From: UBA6120 sp035361955
GTDB taxonomy: Bacteria; Bacillota_I; Bacilli_A; RFN20; CAG-826
Reading direction: 5' to 3'
DNA length: 64,000 bases
Assembly: GCA_035361955.1 (NCBI GenBank)
Contig: DAOSDC010000003.1
Location: 1 to 64,000 of the forward strand
The notes under the pieces were generated by a model, which ran no database searches, was not told the origin of the DNA, and saw only the letters and a program-made list of their open reading frames with translations. Shown here in pieces: positions 53,301-60,990 of the stretch. A program made the position numbers and the translations under genes. How positions within the stretch are numbered: the first letter of the stretch is position 1; each line of letters starts with the position of its first letter.

Positions 53301-54245
53301 GTTTTTGAGGCGGCGATTACGGGCGATAAGCCGACGATATAAATCGTTGAGGTCGCTCGTGGCGAAACGTCCGCCATCGAGTTGTAGCATCGGGCGTAAA
53401 TCCGGTGGGATGACCGGTAAAACGTCGAGCACCATCCATTCGGGGCGATTGCCCGATTGCCGGAACGATTCAACGATTTCGAGTCGCTTCGTCAGCTTGG
53501 TGCGTCGTTGGGTCGTGCATTCTTTTAACTCTTTGTCAATCGCTTCCGCTTCGCGGTCAAGATCGACTTCGCGTAACAACCGCTTGATTGCTTCGGCACC
53601 TTCGCCGAATTCAGCGCCGGTATGTTTGGCGATAAAGCCGGTAATTACTTCGAAATTGATTGGTTCAAAGCGGTTTTCGAGCTTTTCGATATATTCTTGG
53701 GCACGGGCCCCGTCGTAGGTTCCTTCGAGTTGCTCAATGAATTCCTTAATGACGGCGACAAAGTCGATGCGACCCGTCTTTTCGTCAATGACTTGACGGT
53801 ATTTCAGTATTTTGGATGAGCCGGGATTGAGGCAAATAAGCGTCGATCCGGCTAAGTAGACGATTTCTTCAAGTTGCTTGGCGTTGATATCAAGTACCAA
53901 GGCGATGCGCGAAGGAATACCTTTGACATACCAAATGTGCGCGCATGGTGTCGCTAACTCGATATGGCCCATCCGTTCGCGACGGGCATCTTTGGTCATG
54001 ACTTCGACGCCACATTTTTCGCATACGACGCCAGCATAACGTTGTTTTTTGTATTTGCCGCAATGGCATTCATAGTCTTTGCTCGGACCGAAAATCTTTT
54101 CACAGAAAAGACCTTGCATTTCCGGCTTTTGGCTTCGATAGTTGATGGTTTCCGGTTTTAAGACTTCGCCATAGGACCAGCTTCTGATCGCTTCGGGTGA
54201 GGCCAGGCCGACTTTGATTTTGCTAATTCGATTAATGTCAAACAT
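50346..54245 (-). CDS. rpoC: DNA-directed RNA polymerase subunit beta'
   Basis: 1299 residues, full length for Bacilli. Zinc-binding CHCGKYKKQRYAGVVCEKCG near the N terminus, catalytic NADFDGDQMAVHVPLS with the three Asp, and the second zinc site CESKDGICQKCYGR are present, as is the bridge-helix/trigger-loop region GEPGTQLTMRTFHEGG. It follows rpoB by 13 bases. Confidence 0.98.
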   Translation of the reverse strand: MFDINRISKIKVGLASPEAIRSWSYGEVLKPETINYRSQKPEMQGLFCEKIFGPSKDYECHCGKYKKQRYAGVVCEKCGVEVMTKDARRERMGHIELATPCAHIWYVKGIPSRIALVLDINAKQLEEIVYLAGSTLICLNPGSSKILKYRQVIDEKTGRIDFVAVIKEFIEQLEGTYDGARAQEYIEKLENRFEPINFEVITGFIAKHTGAEFGEGAEAIKRLLREVDLDREAEAIDKELKECTTQRRTKLTKRLEIVESFRQSGNRPEWMVLDVLPVIPPDLRPMLQLDGGRFATSDLNDLYRRLIARNRRLKNLINIKAPTTMLRNEKRMLQEAVDALIDNGRRGKPVLSSGGSGRELKSLSSALKGKQGRFRQNLLGKRVDYSGRSVIAVGPDLKMYECGLPREMAIQLLRPFIAGLLIERGFATSHKQADKKVDNYDEVVFDILEEIISKHPVLLNRAPTLHRLGIQAFQPKLVEGRAIRLHPLVCTGFNADFDGDQMAVHVPLSKAAQEEALNLMLASNNILGPKDGLPIATPSQDMVIGNFYLTMEQTKADFLRKAANSRALGDNTQAEQYELFATCEGKVFRSFEEVNLAFSTKQIHLHNRIALPGYALRKDGFSDEMNEGYLLTSVGKVFFNQIFPSDFPYLNNKNSINLKMDLEEYFVPKGTNIPEVFAKKHVLTPYGSKDLAEIIKEVFHRYGTSKTSAILDKMKDQGFRFATQSGLTVALSDILVLENKKNLIKAGDDRVALIQDQYEQGLLTDEERYQQVVTVWKDDVQAQIKNAVVTMMQNSNDNPLNIIFNSGARGKASNFQQLIGYRGLMSKPSGRFIELPIRSSFREGLSIAEFFIATHGARKVGADTALKTADSGYLTRKLVDVAQDVIIREEDCHTDRGTNVFTIMDSSRQAVITPLYNRLVGRYTLKAVVHPQTGEIIVEADHLMDELDARAIVDAGVTDVMIRSVFGCESKDGICQKCYGRNLATGKLVEVGEAVGIIAAQSIGEPGTQLTMRTFHEGGVAGRNITDGLPRVQEIFEARTPKGEAVISGISGKVVSIDENGGRFTVRVVNEDNGDTRDYATNFGARLRVQVGDEVNPGQKISEGAIYPKDLLKYADVNAVQKYIIKEVQKVYQGNGANIADKHIEVIVRQMLRKLVVIDGGDTDLIPGTRVDINVFTEKNALALAEGKTPAVGVPRLLGIAKSALETESFLSAASFQETTRVLTDAAIKGKTDVLHGLKENVITGKMIPAGRGLKTDEQRAELTSDFSVEEFMRNIRNNYRESHEQWMDQFDDNLSLDE

Positions 54246-54258
54246 GTGTATGCCTCCC

Positions 54259-57200
54259 TTATTTATCGTCGAAACTTTCTTCGACCATCGAGTTTTCGCT
54301 TAAGTCAACGACGACTTCGCTCGTCATCGCGCGAATCGATGAGTTGATTTTTCGTTCTTCGGCGAGCGCTTCTTTGGCGAGCGCCTCCATGTCGAGTTCC
54401 TGTTCGTTTTGATCGTACATGCGCACGTCAATCGCGAGCGATTGCAATTCCTTAGTCAATACCTTGAATGATTCGGGAATGCCCGGTCGCGGAATGTCAC
54501 GTCCTTTGATGATCGCTTCATATGTCTTACGACGACCGACGCGATCGTCGGATTTAATCGTCAAAATTTCTTGCAGCGTGTGCGCGGCGCCATAAGCTTC
54601 AAGCGCCCACACTTCCATCTCACCGAACCGTTGTCCGCCGTTTTGGGCTTTGCCACCAAGCGGTTGCTGAGTTACCAGTGAGTAAGGACCTGTGGCCCGA
54701 GCGTGCAGTTTATCGTCGACCATGTGCACGAGTTTGATCATGTACATGACGCCGACGGAAATGCGTTCGTCAAACGCTTCGCCGGTGCGGCCGTCGAATA
54801 AAATCGTCTTGCCGTCGGCTGGGACTTTGGCTTCATCCATAAGTTGTAAGATCTCGTCGTTGGAAATACCGTCGAAAACGGGTGAAGCTAACTTAAGGCC
54901 AAGCCTTTGGGCGGCTAAGCCAAGGTGGATTTCTAGAATCTGACCGATGTTCATCCGACTGGGAACGCCCAGCGGATTAAGCATGATGTCAACGGGCGTG
55001 CCATCGGGTAAAAACGGCATGTCTTCGGCTGGTAAGATGCGCGAGATAACGCCCTTGTTACCATGACGTCCCGACATCTTGTCGCCTTCACTGATTTTGC
55101 GCTTTTGCACGATATAGACACGGACAACTTCATTGACTCCAGGCGGCAGTTCGTCGCCTTTCTTGCGTGAAAACACTTTGACGTCAAGCACGATGCCAGC
55201 GCCGCCATGTGGTACGCGAAGCGAAGAGTCTTTGCCTTCTTTTGTTTTCTCGGAGAAAATAGCGCGTAATAGTTTTTCTTCCGAGGTCGGTTCGGTTTGG
55301 CCTTTCGGCGTCACTTTGCCAACGAGAATATCGTTTTCTTTAACCTCAGCGCCAGGGACGATGATACCTCGTTCGTCAAGGAACGCTTTCGCATCCTCGT
55401 TGATGTTGGGGACATCACGGGTAATTTCTTCGTTACCGAGTTTGGTCGCCCGACACTCGAGCGTATGTTCTTCAATGTGGATTGACGTATAAACGTCGTC
55501 TTTGACGAGCCGTTCCGACATGATGACGGCGTCTTCATAGTTGTATCCGTTCCAAGTCATGAAGGCAATCGTGACGTTTTGTCCAAGCGCGAGTTCGCCC
55601 TTGTCCATGGCCGGACCATCAGCGATGATTTGGCCTTTTTCGATGTTATCACCCGCTTTAACGATGGCGACTTGATTAATGCATGTGCCTTGGTTTGAGC
55701 GGTTGAATTTTTGAAGTCGATAAGTATGGTTGCCCTCGGCTTCAGTAATGATGATTTTACGGGAATCGACGTAACTGACAACGCCCGGTTGCTTGGCGAC
55801 GACCGCAAGTCCCGAGTCACGGGCAATCGTGTGTTCGATGCCGGTCCCGACAAACGGGGCCGAGGGACGAAGTAGCGGCAAGGCTTGCCGTTGCATGTTG
55901 GCGCCCATCAAAGCGCGCGTCGTATCATCGTTTTCCAAAAATGGAATACAAGCCGAAGCGACGGAGACGACCTGCTTGGGCGAGACGTCGGCGTAATCGA
56001 CTTCGTGAATGTCGGCCATGATGTTGTCGCCATCGCGACGAGCAATAACCGTTTCATCCATGAAATAACCATCATCGTCGATGCGATCGGTCGCTTGGGC
56101 GATAATGTAGGGCCGTTCTTGTTCAGCCGACAAATACACCGTTTCGTCTAAAACGCGACCGTTTTCCTTATCGACTTTGCGATAGGGCGTTTCAATGAAA
56201 CCATAGTGATCGACCTTAGCATAAGTCGCCAAGTTGGTAATTAAACCGATGTTTTGTCCTTCTGGCGTTTCAATCGGACAAATGCGGCCATAATGCGAAT
56301 AATGAACGTCACGAACATCGAAACTAGCCCGATCGCGCTTGATGCCGCCGGAACCTAACGCCGAGATGCGTCGTTTATTCGTCAATTCGGCCAAAGGATT
56401 CGTTTGGTCCATGAATTGTGATAGCGGATCGGTTGAGAAAAATTCCTTGATTTGCGAGGTCAGCGGTTTAATGTTGACAAGACTTTGCGGGGTCACGTTA
56501 GAAATGTCGGAAATTGACATTTTCTCGCGAATCGATTTGGCCATTTTCGACAAACCGACGCGGAATCGATTTTGAATCAATTCGCCCACGGAGTGAATAC
56601 GGCGGTTGCCCAAATGATCGATGTCGTCTTTTTGTCCAAAGCCGTCCATCAGATTCATGAAACAGCTGAATGTAGCAATCATGTCGGGAATCGTGACTGT
56701 ATTCGAATCGAGGTTCAAATCAGTGCCGACGATTGGCGAAATGAGTTCTTTTTTGTCGTTGTTATAAACGCGCACGACGTTGACCTTGTTGTGAGGATCG
56801 AGGCGTTCGAACGCGGAAATCGAAATTTCATGCGCACCTTTTTCAAAGAAGCGTTCTTCGCGAAGTTGATCGACGAGCGCTTTGGTCATCAGCGTGTCTT
56901 TTTTGACGCGGACCTTTTTGTCAGAACCAACGAGGTTCTCAGCCAAAATCATGCCGATGAGTCGATTGTAGACGCCGAGTTTCTTGGCGTATTTATAACG
57001 TCCAGCGACACCGAGGTTATACCGTTTCGGATCGAAGAACTTTTGATACAGGAAACTAATGATGCCTTCTGGGGTACGCGGTTCGCCCGGTTTCATTTTG
57101 TTGAAAATTTGGACGAGGCCGTCAGTAATCGATTTTGTTTCGGCGTCTTTTTCTAGCGTATTGCGAAGCGCTTCGCGGTCGCCGAATAAATCGAGAATCA

Positions 57201-57819
57201 TTTGTGGATCTTCAAGACCAATCGCTTTGAGGAAAATCGTGGCGTACATTTTCCGTTGCCGGTCAATCCGCACAGTTAAGACGTTTTTAATGTCGCTTTC
57301 GAATTCAAGCCACGTTCCGCGCATCGGAATCAAATCGGCTTTGTGGAGCAGTTTGCCCGTTTTATCCATTGTTTCCGATAAATAGGCACCTGGAGAACGG
57401 CGAATTTGACTGACGATGACTTTTTCGACACCGTTGATAATGAAGGTGCCGGAATCGGTCATTAAGGGGAAATCGCCAAGAAACACTTCAGCGTCATTAA
57501 TGACGGAAGTTTCTTTGAAAATCAAACGTAGGGTAACGCGCAGTGGCGCGGAATAGGTCATGTCGCGTTCTTTGCATTCAAGATACGTGTAGCTGGGCTC
57601 ATCAAACCGGAAGTTCAAATATTGGAGCTCGAGGTTTTCGGCGTAGTTGTGGATTGGGAAGACGTCTTTAAGCGCTTCGTCAAGTCCTTTTTCGATTAAC
57701 CAGCGATACGATTCGGTTTGCACTTCCACTAAGTTGGGAAGGGGCAAGGTGCCGCTGATTTTGCTGTAGTCGCGCCGTGAGTTAGCGAGTAGACGGTAGG
57801 TTTTGTTTGTTTTTTCCAT
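54259..57819 (-). CDS. rpoB: DNA-directed RNA polymerase subunit beta
   Basis: 1186 residues. The rifampicin region reads FFSTDPLSQFMDQTNPLAELTNKRRISALGSGG in two parts; its key positions (Gln, Asp and Ser as in FMDQTN, and the second Arg of NKRRISALG) look sensitive-type. It also has the catalytic-side KMSGRHGNKG and GGKAQNGGQRFGEMEVWALEA, and ends with an acidic tail. AAAGGAG precedes the ATG. Confidence 0.98.
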   Translation of the reverse strand: MEKTNKTYRLLANSRRDYSKISGTLPLPNLVEVQTESYRWLIEKGLDEALKDVFPIHNYAENLELQYLNFRFDEPSYTYLECKERDMTYSAPLRVTLRLIFKETSVINDAEVFLGDFPLMTDSGTFIINGVEKVIVSQIRRSPGAYLSETMDKTGKLLHKADLIPMRGTWLEFESDIKNVLTVRIDRQRKMYATIFLKAIGLEDPQMILDLFGDREALRNTLEKDAETKSITDGLVQIFNKMKPGEPRTPEGIISFLYQKFFDPKRYNLGVAGRYKYAKKLGVYNRLIGMILAENLVGSDKKVRVKKDTLMTKALVDQLREERFFEKGAHEISISAFERLDPHNKVNVVRVYNNDKKELISPIVGTDLNLDSNTVTIPDMIATFSCFMNLMDGFGQKDDIDHLGNRRIHSVGELIQNRFRVGLSKMAKSIREKMSISDISNVTPQSLVNIKPLTSQIKEFFSTDPLSQFMDQTNPLAELTNKRRISALGSGGIKRDRASFDVRDVHYSHYGRICPIETPEGQNIGLITNLATYAKVDHYGFIETPYRKVDKENGRVLDETVYLSAEQERPYIIAQATDRIDDDGYFMDETVIARRDGDNIMADIHEVDYADVSPKQVVSVASACIPFLENDDTTRALMGANMQRQALPLLRPSAPFVGTGIEHTIARDSGLAVVAKQPGVVSYVDSRKIIITEAEGNHTYRLQKFNRSNQGTCINQVAIVKAGDNIEKGQIIADGPAMDKGELALGQNVTIAFMTWNGYNYEDAVIMSERLVKDDVYTSIHIEEHTLECRATKLGNEEITRDVPNINEDAKAFLDERGIIVPGAEVKENDILVGKVTPKGQTEPTSEEKLLRAIFSEKTKEGKDSSLRVPHGGAGIVLDVKVFSRKKGDELPPGVNEVVRVYIVQKRKISEGDKMSGRHGNKGVISRILPAEDMPFLPDGTPVDIMLNPLGVPSRMNIGQILEIHLGLAAQRLGLKLASPVFDGISNDEILQLMDEAKVPADGKTILFDGRTGEAFDERISVGVMYMIKLVHMVDDKLHARATGPYSLVTQQPLGGKAQNGGQRFGEMEVWALEAYGAAHTLQEILTIKSDDRVGRRKTYEAIIKGRDIPRPGIPESFKVLTKELQSLAIDVRMYDQNEQELDMEALAKEALAEERKINSSIRAMTSEVVVDLSENSMVEESFDDK

Positions 57820-57842
57820 AGATGCGCTCCTTTGTAATGTTG

Positions 57843-58439
57843 CTAGTCGTGAGCCTGATAGACGTGGTAGCCGCGTTTGCGAGTAACCATGGTGACGTGG
57901 CGGTAAATCGTTTTTAGATAGGCCATCGTCGAGGCGGCCCCTTGGGCCTTGCGAATGACCAGATAGAGGCTGCCGCCGCTATTAAGGTGTCGCTTGGCTT
58001 CCAAATAGAAGCCGTAGATGACGCTTTTTCCAGCGCGGATTGGGGGATTGGTGACGATCGAGTTAAACATCGTTTCGATTGCTTGGAAACCATCGCTTTC
58101 GATGATGGTCGTCCGCTTTTGAAGCCGATGCTTGGTGACGTTTGCCCTAGCGAGTGCGAGTGCCCGCGCGTTAATGTCGGCGAGCGTTACGTGCGCGTTA
58201 GGCTGATAAAGCGCCAGCAAGATCCCGACGGGACCCCAGCCGCATCCGAGATCGAGCACGCTATTTCCGAGCTCGCGCTCGGATAGCGTTTCGATTAAGA
58301 TCCGACTTCCTTCATCGAGGTGGTTTTTGGAAAACACGCCTCGATCGGTGATGAAGGTGAACGCCTGTCCGCGCATTTCAATCGCGATTTCATGCGGTTT
58401 GCTCGGTAAATCGGCATCATTTTCGAAATAATGACCCAA
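57843..58439 (-). CDS. class I SAM-dependent methyltransferase, RsmC/YbxB type
   Basis: About 198 residues. SAM-binding VLDLGCGWGPVGILLA and the catalytic NPPIRAG (N-P-P-[FYI] of N-methyltransferases acting on a base) point to a 16S rRNA guanine-N2 methyltransferase like RsmC. Start: TTG at 58439 with AGGAGG eight bases upstream; a GTG at 58448 lies inside that ribosome site. The gene sits between rplL and rpoB, the common place of ybxB in Firmicutes. Confidence 0.88.
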   Translation of the reverse strand: MGHYFENDADLPSKPHEIAIEMRGQAFTFITDRGVFSKNHLDEGSRILIETLSERELGNSVLDLGCGWGPVGILLALYQPNAHVTLADINARALALARANVTKHRLQKRTTIIESDGFQAIETMFNSIVTNPPIRAGKSVIYGFYLEAKRHLNSGGSLYLVIRKAQGAASTMAYLKTIYRHVTMVTRKRGYHVYQAHD

Positions 58440-58466
58440 ACGCGTCACCTCCTAATAAAAGCCCAA

Positions 58467-58490
58467 AAACCCGCCATATAGACAGGTTTT
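58467..58490 (-). terminator. Attenuator-like stem between rplL and the methyltransferase
   Basis: On the minus strand AAACCTG pairs with CGGGTTT (one wobble) around a 9-base loop, followed by TTGGGCTTTT. Such partial terminators between rplJL and rpoBC lower RNA polymerase output relative to L7/L12 in other bacteria. Confidence 0.55.
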
Positions 58491-58514
58491 GGTTAAGGTA
58501 TCGATTAAGCTTGG

Positions 58515-58895
58515 TTATTTAATCTCAACTTCGGCTCCGGCCGCGACAAGAGCTTTCTTGTGTTCTTCGGCTTCAACGGGCGAAATTTTTTCTTTAATGG
58601 CGACAGGGGCTCCGTCGACAAGTTTCTTCGCATCCATGAGTCCGAGGCCGGTAATCGCTTGGACCGCCTTGATGACGGCGACTTTCGATTGTCCGACGGC
58701 TTTTAGGAACAGCGAGACATCGACTGGTCCCTTCGGGGCGGATTCTTCTTCTTCAACGGCCGGTCCGGCAACGGCGACTGGGGCCGCGGCGGTGACACCG
58801 AATTCCGTTTCGACTGCTTTGACTAAGTCATTGAGTTCGAGTAAGGTCATTTCCTTAAGCGAGGCAATGATTTCTTGGATTGTTAATTTTGCCAT
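58515..58895 (-). CDS. rplL: 50S ribosomal protein L7/L12
   Basis: 126 residues: N-terminal dimer/anchor helices, the Ala/Pro/Val-Glu-rich hinge, and the C-terminal factor-binding domain with KVAVIKAVQAITGLGLMDAK and the final GAEVEIK. Expected neighbour of rplJ (13-base gap). Confidence 0.98.
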   Translation of the reverse strand: MAKLTIQEIIASLKEMTLLELNDLVKAVETEFGVTAAAPVAVAGPAVEEEESAPKGPVDVSLFLKAVGQSKVAVIKAVQAITGLGLMDAKKLVDGAPVAIKEKISPVEAEEHKKALVAAGAEVEIK

Positions 58896-58908
58896 GATGT
58901 GTTTCCTC

Positions 58909-59409
58909 CTAATTGGCTGGTGATTGTTTGGTGTCGACGACGGCCTGCACGGTCGCGGCGAACGAGCGAATGGGTGACTGGATACAAGACAGGAACATCG
59001 ACACTAAGCCGAGTTTGCCTGGCAGGTTGGCAACGTTTTTGATACCATCAGCGTCTAAGACGCGACCTTCAATGACGCCGCCCTTGACTTGCAGAATGCC
59101 GTTTCTGCGCGCGAACTTAACGATGGCTTTCGAACCTTCGATCGGATCGGGGCAAAATACGAACGCGTTGGGACCGCTTAAGTGGGCTTCGAATCCTTGA
59201 TAGTTAAGCGCATCGGATGCGCGACGGACCATCGAGTTCTTGTAGACGCCCATTTTTGCGTTTAAACCGCGTAGCGTGCGACGCAGCGTGCTGATGTCGG
59301 CGACGCTCATGCCGCGGTATTCGACCACGACGATAGCATTCGCTTCCTTGGCCAGCGCGATCACTTCATCGACGACGGCTTCTTTTTGCTTCAAGATAGC
59401 TTGATTCAC
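58909..59409 (-). CDS. rplJ: 50S ribosomal protein L10
   Basis: 166 residues; stalk base that carries L7/L12 dimers. Begins at a GTG with GGAGGTG upstream. The N-terminal YRGMSVADISTLRRTLR and the L12-binding C-terminal helix are seen. It probably represses its own operon through the leader at 59462-59549. Confidence 0.97.
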   Translation of the reverse strand: MNQAILKQKEAVVDEVIALAKEANAIVVVEYRGMSVADISTLRRTLRGLNAKMGVYKNSMVRRASDALNYQGFEAHLSGPNAFVFCPDPIEGSKAIVKFARRNGILQVKGGVIEGRVLDADGIKNVANLPGKLGLVSMFLSCIQSPIRSFAATVQAVVDTKQSPAN

Positions 59410-59461
59410 TATTTACACCTCCTGTTGTGATTTTTATTGAGGCTTCAATATCCAATTAGTA

Positions 59462-59549
59462 ATGCCACACAAGTGGCCCTAGTTTCATGGAGACGGGATT
59501 CATTACCTCGGCAACATGATTAAGCTTGCGCCGTTGCTGTCTTTGGCAT
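59462..59549 (-). promoter_or_regulatory. Ribosomal protein L10 leader
   Basis: The minus-strand RNA between rplA and rplJ closes with ATGCCA (59544-59549) pairing TGGCAT (59462-59467), contains an inner GCAAC / GTTGC stem, and carries the conserved-looking AAAGACAGC and GCCGAGGTAAT segments of L10 leaders. A competing GCCAC / GTGGC hairpin (59464-59477) overlaps the closing stem, offering a two-state switch. Confidence 0.7.
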
Positions 59550-59573
59550 ATTGAATGCGATCAAACGAATTAA

Positions 59574-60257
59574 TTAGCGACCGTTGAACGTGACTTTGAT
59601 AGCCGGACCCATGGTCGTGTGGATGACGGCATTACGGATGAAGGCGCCTTTGACCGCGGATGGCCGGGCCTTGATAATCGTATTGGTGAGTGCTTTAAGG
59701 TTGTCGATGATCTTTTGGTCATCGAAACTGACGCGGGCGACAGATACGTGCATGTTGCCTTCCTTGTCGAGACGATACTCGACTTTGCCTGCTTTGATTT
59801 CGGCAATCGCCTTGGCGATGTCGACGGCGACGGTGCCCGTCTTTGGATTTGGCATCAAGCCTTTCGGACCTAAGACACGACCCATTTTGCCAAGTTCACC
59901 CATCATGTCAGGTGTGGCCACGATGACGTCGAAGTCGAACCAGTTTTCTTTTTGGATCTTTTCGAGCAGTTCTTTGCCACCGGCGAATTCGGCGCCAGCC
60001 GCTTTAGCTTCTTCGACTTTTTGGGTGATGGCTAATACGCGCTTGGTTTTGCCGTTGCCATGGGGAAGCACCATCGTGCCCCGGATTTGTTGGTCGGCTT
60101 TTTTGGGATCGACGTTGAGATTGAGCGATAAGTCAATCGTCGCGTCGAATTTGGTAATGTTTGTTTGTTTGACGAGGGGAATCGCCTCTTCAAACGTGTA
60201 AAGTTTGTTTTTATCGATCAGCGCGAGTGCCGCCTGATACTTTTTGCCATGTTTCAT
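59574..60257 (-). CDS. rplA: 50S ribosomal protein L1
   Basis: 227 residues, usual length. Blocks FDATIDLSLNLNVDPKKADQ, RGTMVLPHGNGKTKRV and the GPKGLMPNPKTGTV signature are intact. Forms the mobile L1 stalk and commonly represses rplKA. AAGGAAAC precedes the ATG. Confidence 0.98.
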   Translation of the reverse strand: MKHGKKYQAALALIDKNKLYTFEEAIPLVKQTNITKFDATIDLSLNLNVDPKKADQQIRGTMVLPHGNGKTKRVLAITQKVEEAKAAGAEFAGGKELLEKIQKENWFDFDVIVATPDMMGELGKMGRVLGPKGLMPNPKTGTVAVDIAKAIAEIKAGKVEYRLDKEGNMHVSVARVSFDDQKIIDNLKALTNTIIKARPSAVKGAFIRNAVIHTTMGPAIKVTFNGR

Positions 60258-60307
60258 ATGCTGTTTCCTTTCTGGTGGTGATGACGGGATGGTTCCCTCC
60301 CACGCGA

Positions 60308-60721
60308 CTAGTCTTCGACCTTAATGCCCATGTTACGCGCCGAGCCCTCGATGATTTTCATCGCGTCCTCGATGTCGTAGCAGTTAAGATCGACCATTTT
60401 GTATTCGGCGATTTTGCGCAGCGCCGCTGTGGTGATCGTGCCAACTTTAGCGTTCTTGCGATTGCCAGCGCCCTTTTCGATGTTGGCGGCCTTTCTCAAA
60501 AGACCGGCGACAGGCGCCGTTTTGATGACAAAATCAAATGATTTGTCTTCATAGGCTGTGATGATGACGGGGACGACTTCACCGCGACGATCGGCGGTTT
60601 TGGCGTTGAAATCCGTACAAAACTTTGGCATGACGATACCCGCAGATGCGAGTTTTGGACCTGGTTTGGCTTCGCCGCCAGGCAATTCCATTTTAACGAC
60701 TTTGGCGATTCTTTTACTCAC
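60308..60721 (-). CDS. rplK: 50S ribosomal protein L11 with shortened proline motif
   Basis: 137 residues from the GTG at 60721 (SKRIAKVVK), with AGGAGG eight bases upstream; a GTG at 60730 lies within that ribosome site. The C-terminal rRNA-binding domain is standard (IEKGAGNRKNAKVGTITT, DIEDAMKIIEGSARNMG). In the N-terminal domain the family motif ANPSPPVGPALGQQG is reduced to AKPGPKLASAG (18-28), a 4-residue loss that removes the tandem prolines contacted by thiostrepton and involved in factor response. The following NIMEFC also reads VMPKFC. Confidence 0.96.
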   Translation of the reverse strand: MSKRIAKVVKMELPGGEAKPGPKLASAGIVMPKFCTDFNAKTADRRGEVVPVIITAYEDKSFDFVIKTAPVAGLLRKAANIEKGAGNRKNAKVGTITTAALRKIAEYKMVDLNCYDIEDAMKIIEGSARNMGIKVED

Positions 60722-60791
60722 GTGACACACCTCCTAAATTATGTGTTGAGTCCGTGCTGTGGTCAGAGGACGAATCACATCCTTCCACGCA

Positions 60792-60833
60792 ACGCATGGG
60801 CGATTTTCTATAACAAGAATAAAACCTATGCGT
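60792..60833 (-). promoter_or_regulatory. Stem in the rplKA leader
   Basis: ACGCAT (60828-60833) can pair with ATGCGT (60792-60797) near the start of the transcript. It may be part of an L1-binding leader; only the stem itself is seen. Confidence 0.35.
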
Positions 60834-60838
60834 TAAGT

Positions 60839-60866
60839 ATTATACTATGTATATTTTTCAAGGCAA
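60839..60866 (-). promoter_or_regulatory. Promoter of the rplKA operon
   Basis: -35 TTGCCT (60861-60866), 16-base spacer and perfect -10 TATAAT (60839-60844) on the minus strand, about 115 bases upstream of rplK. Confidence 0.65.
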
Positions 60867-60929
60867 GGATTTTCTATCCTAAGATTGCACAAACATTCAT
60901 ATTTCGACTTTTGCGACCATAAATTAACA

Positions 60930-60958
60930 TAGACAACTTACTAATGAAGTAATATAAT
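60930..60958 (+). promoter_or_regulatory. Promoter of ktrB-ktrA
   Basis: -35 TAGACA (60930-60935), 17-base spacer, perfect -10 TATAAT (60953-60958), about 30 bases upstream of the TTG start. A small dyad TTACT / AGTAA lies in the spacer. Confidence 0.65.
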
Positions 60959-60990
60959 CGTGTCGTAGTTTCGAAAGTTCGAGGTTACCT

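Noticed and set aside
56572..57156. 194-residue plus-strand ORF opposite rpoB
   Set aside because: Shadow of rpoB in another frame; no ribosome site, no recognisable domain.
59584..60201. 205-residue plus-strand ORF opposite rplA
   Set aside because: Antisense frame of a conserved ribosomal protein gene with low-complexity Ser/Ala-rich translation.
60731..60990. c-di-AMP riboswitch upstream of the potassium transporter
   Set aside because: The leader from the promoter to the TTG start is only about 30 bases, too short for such an element.
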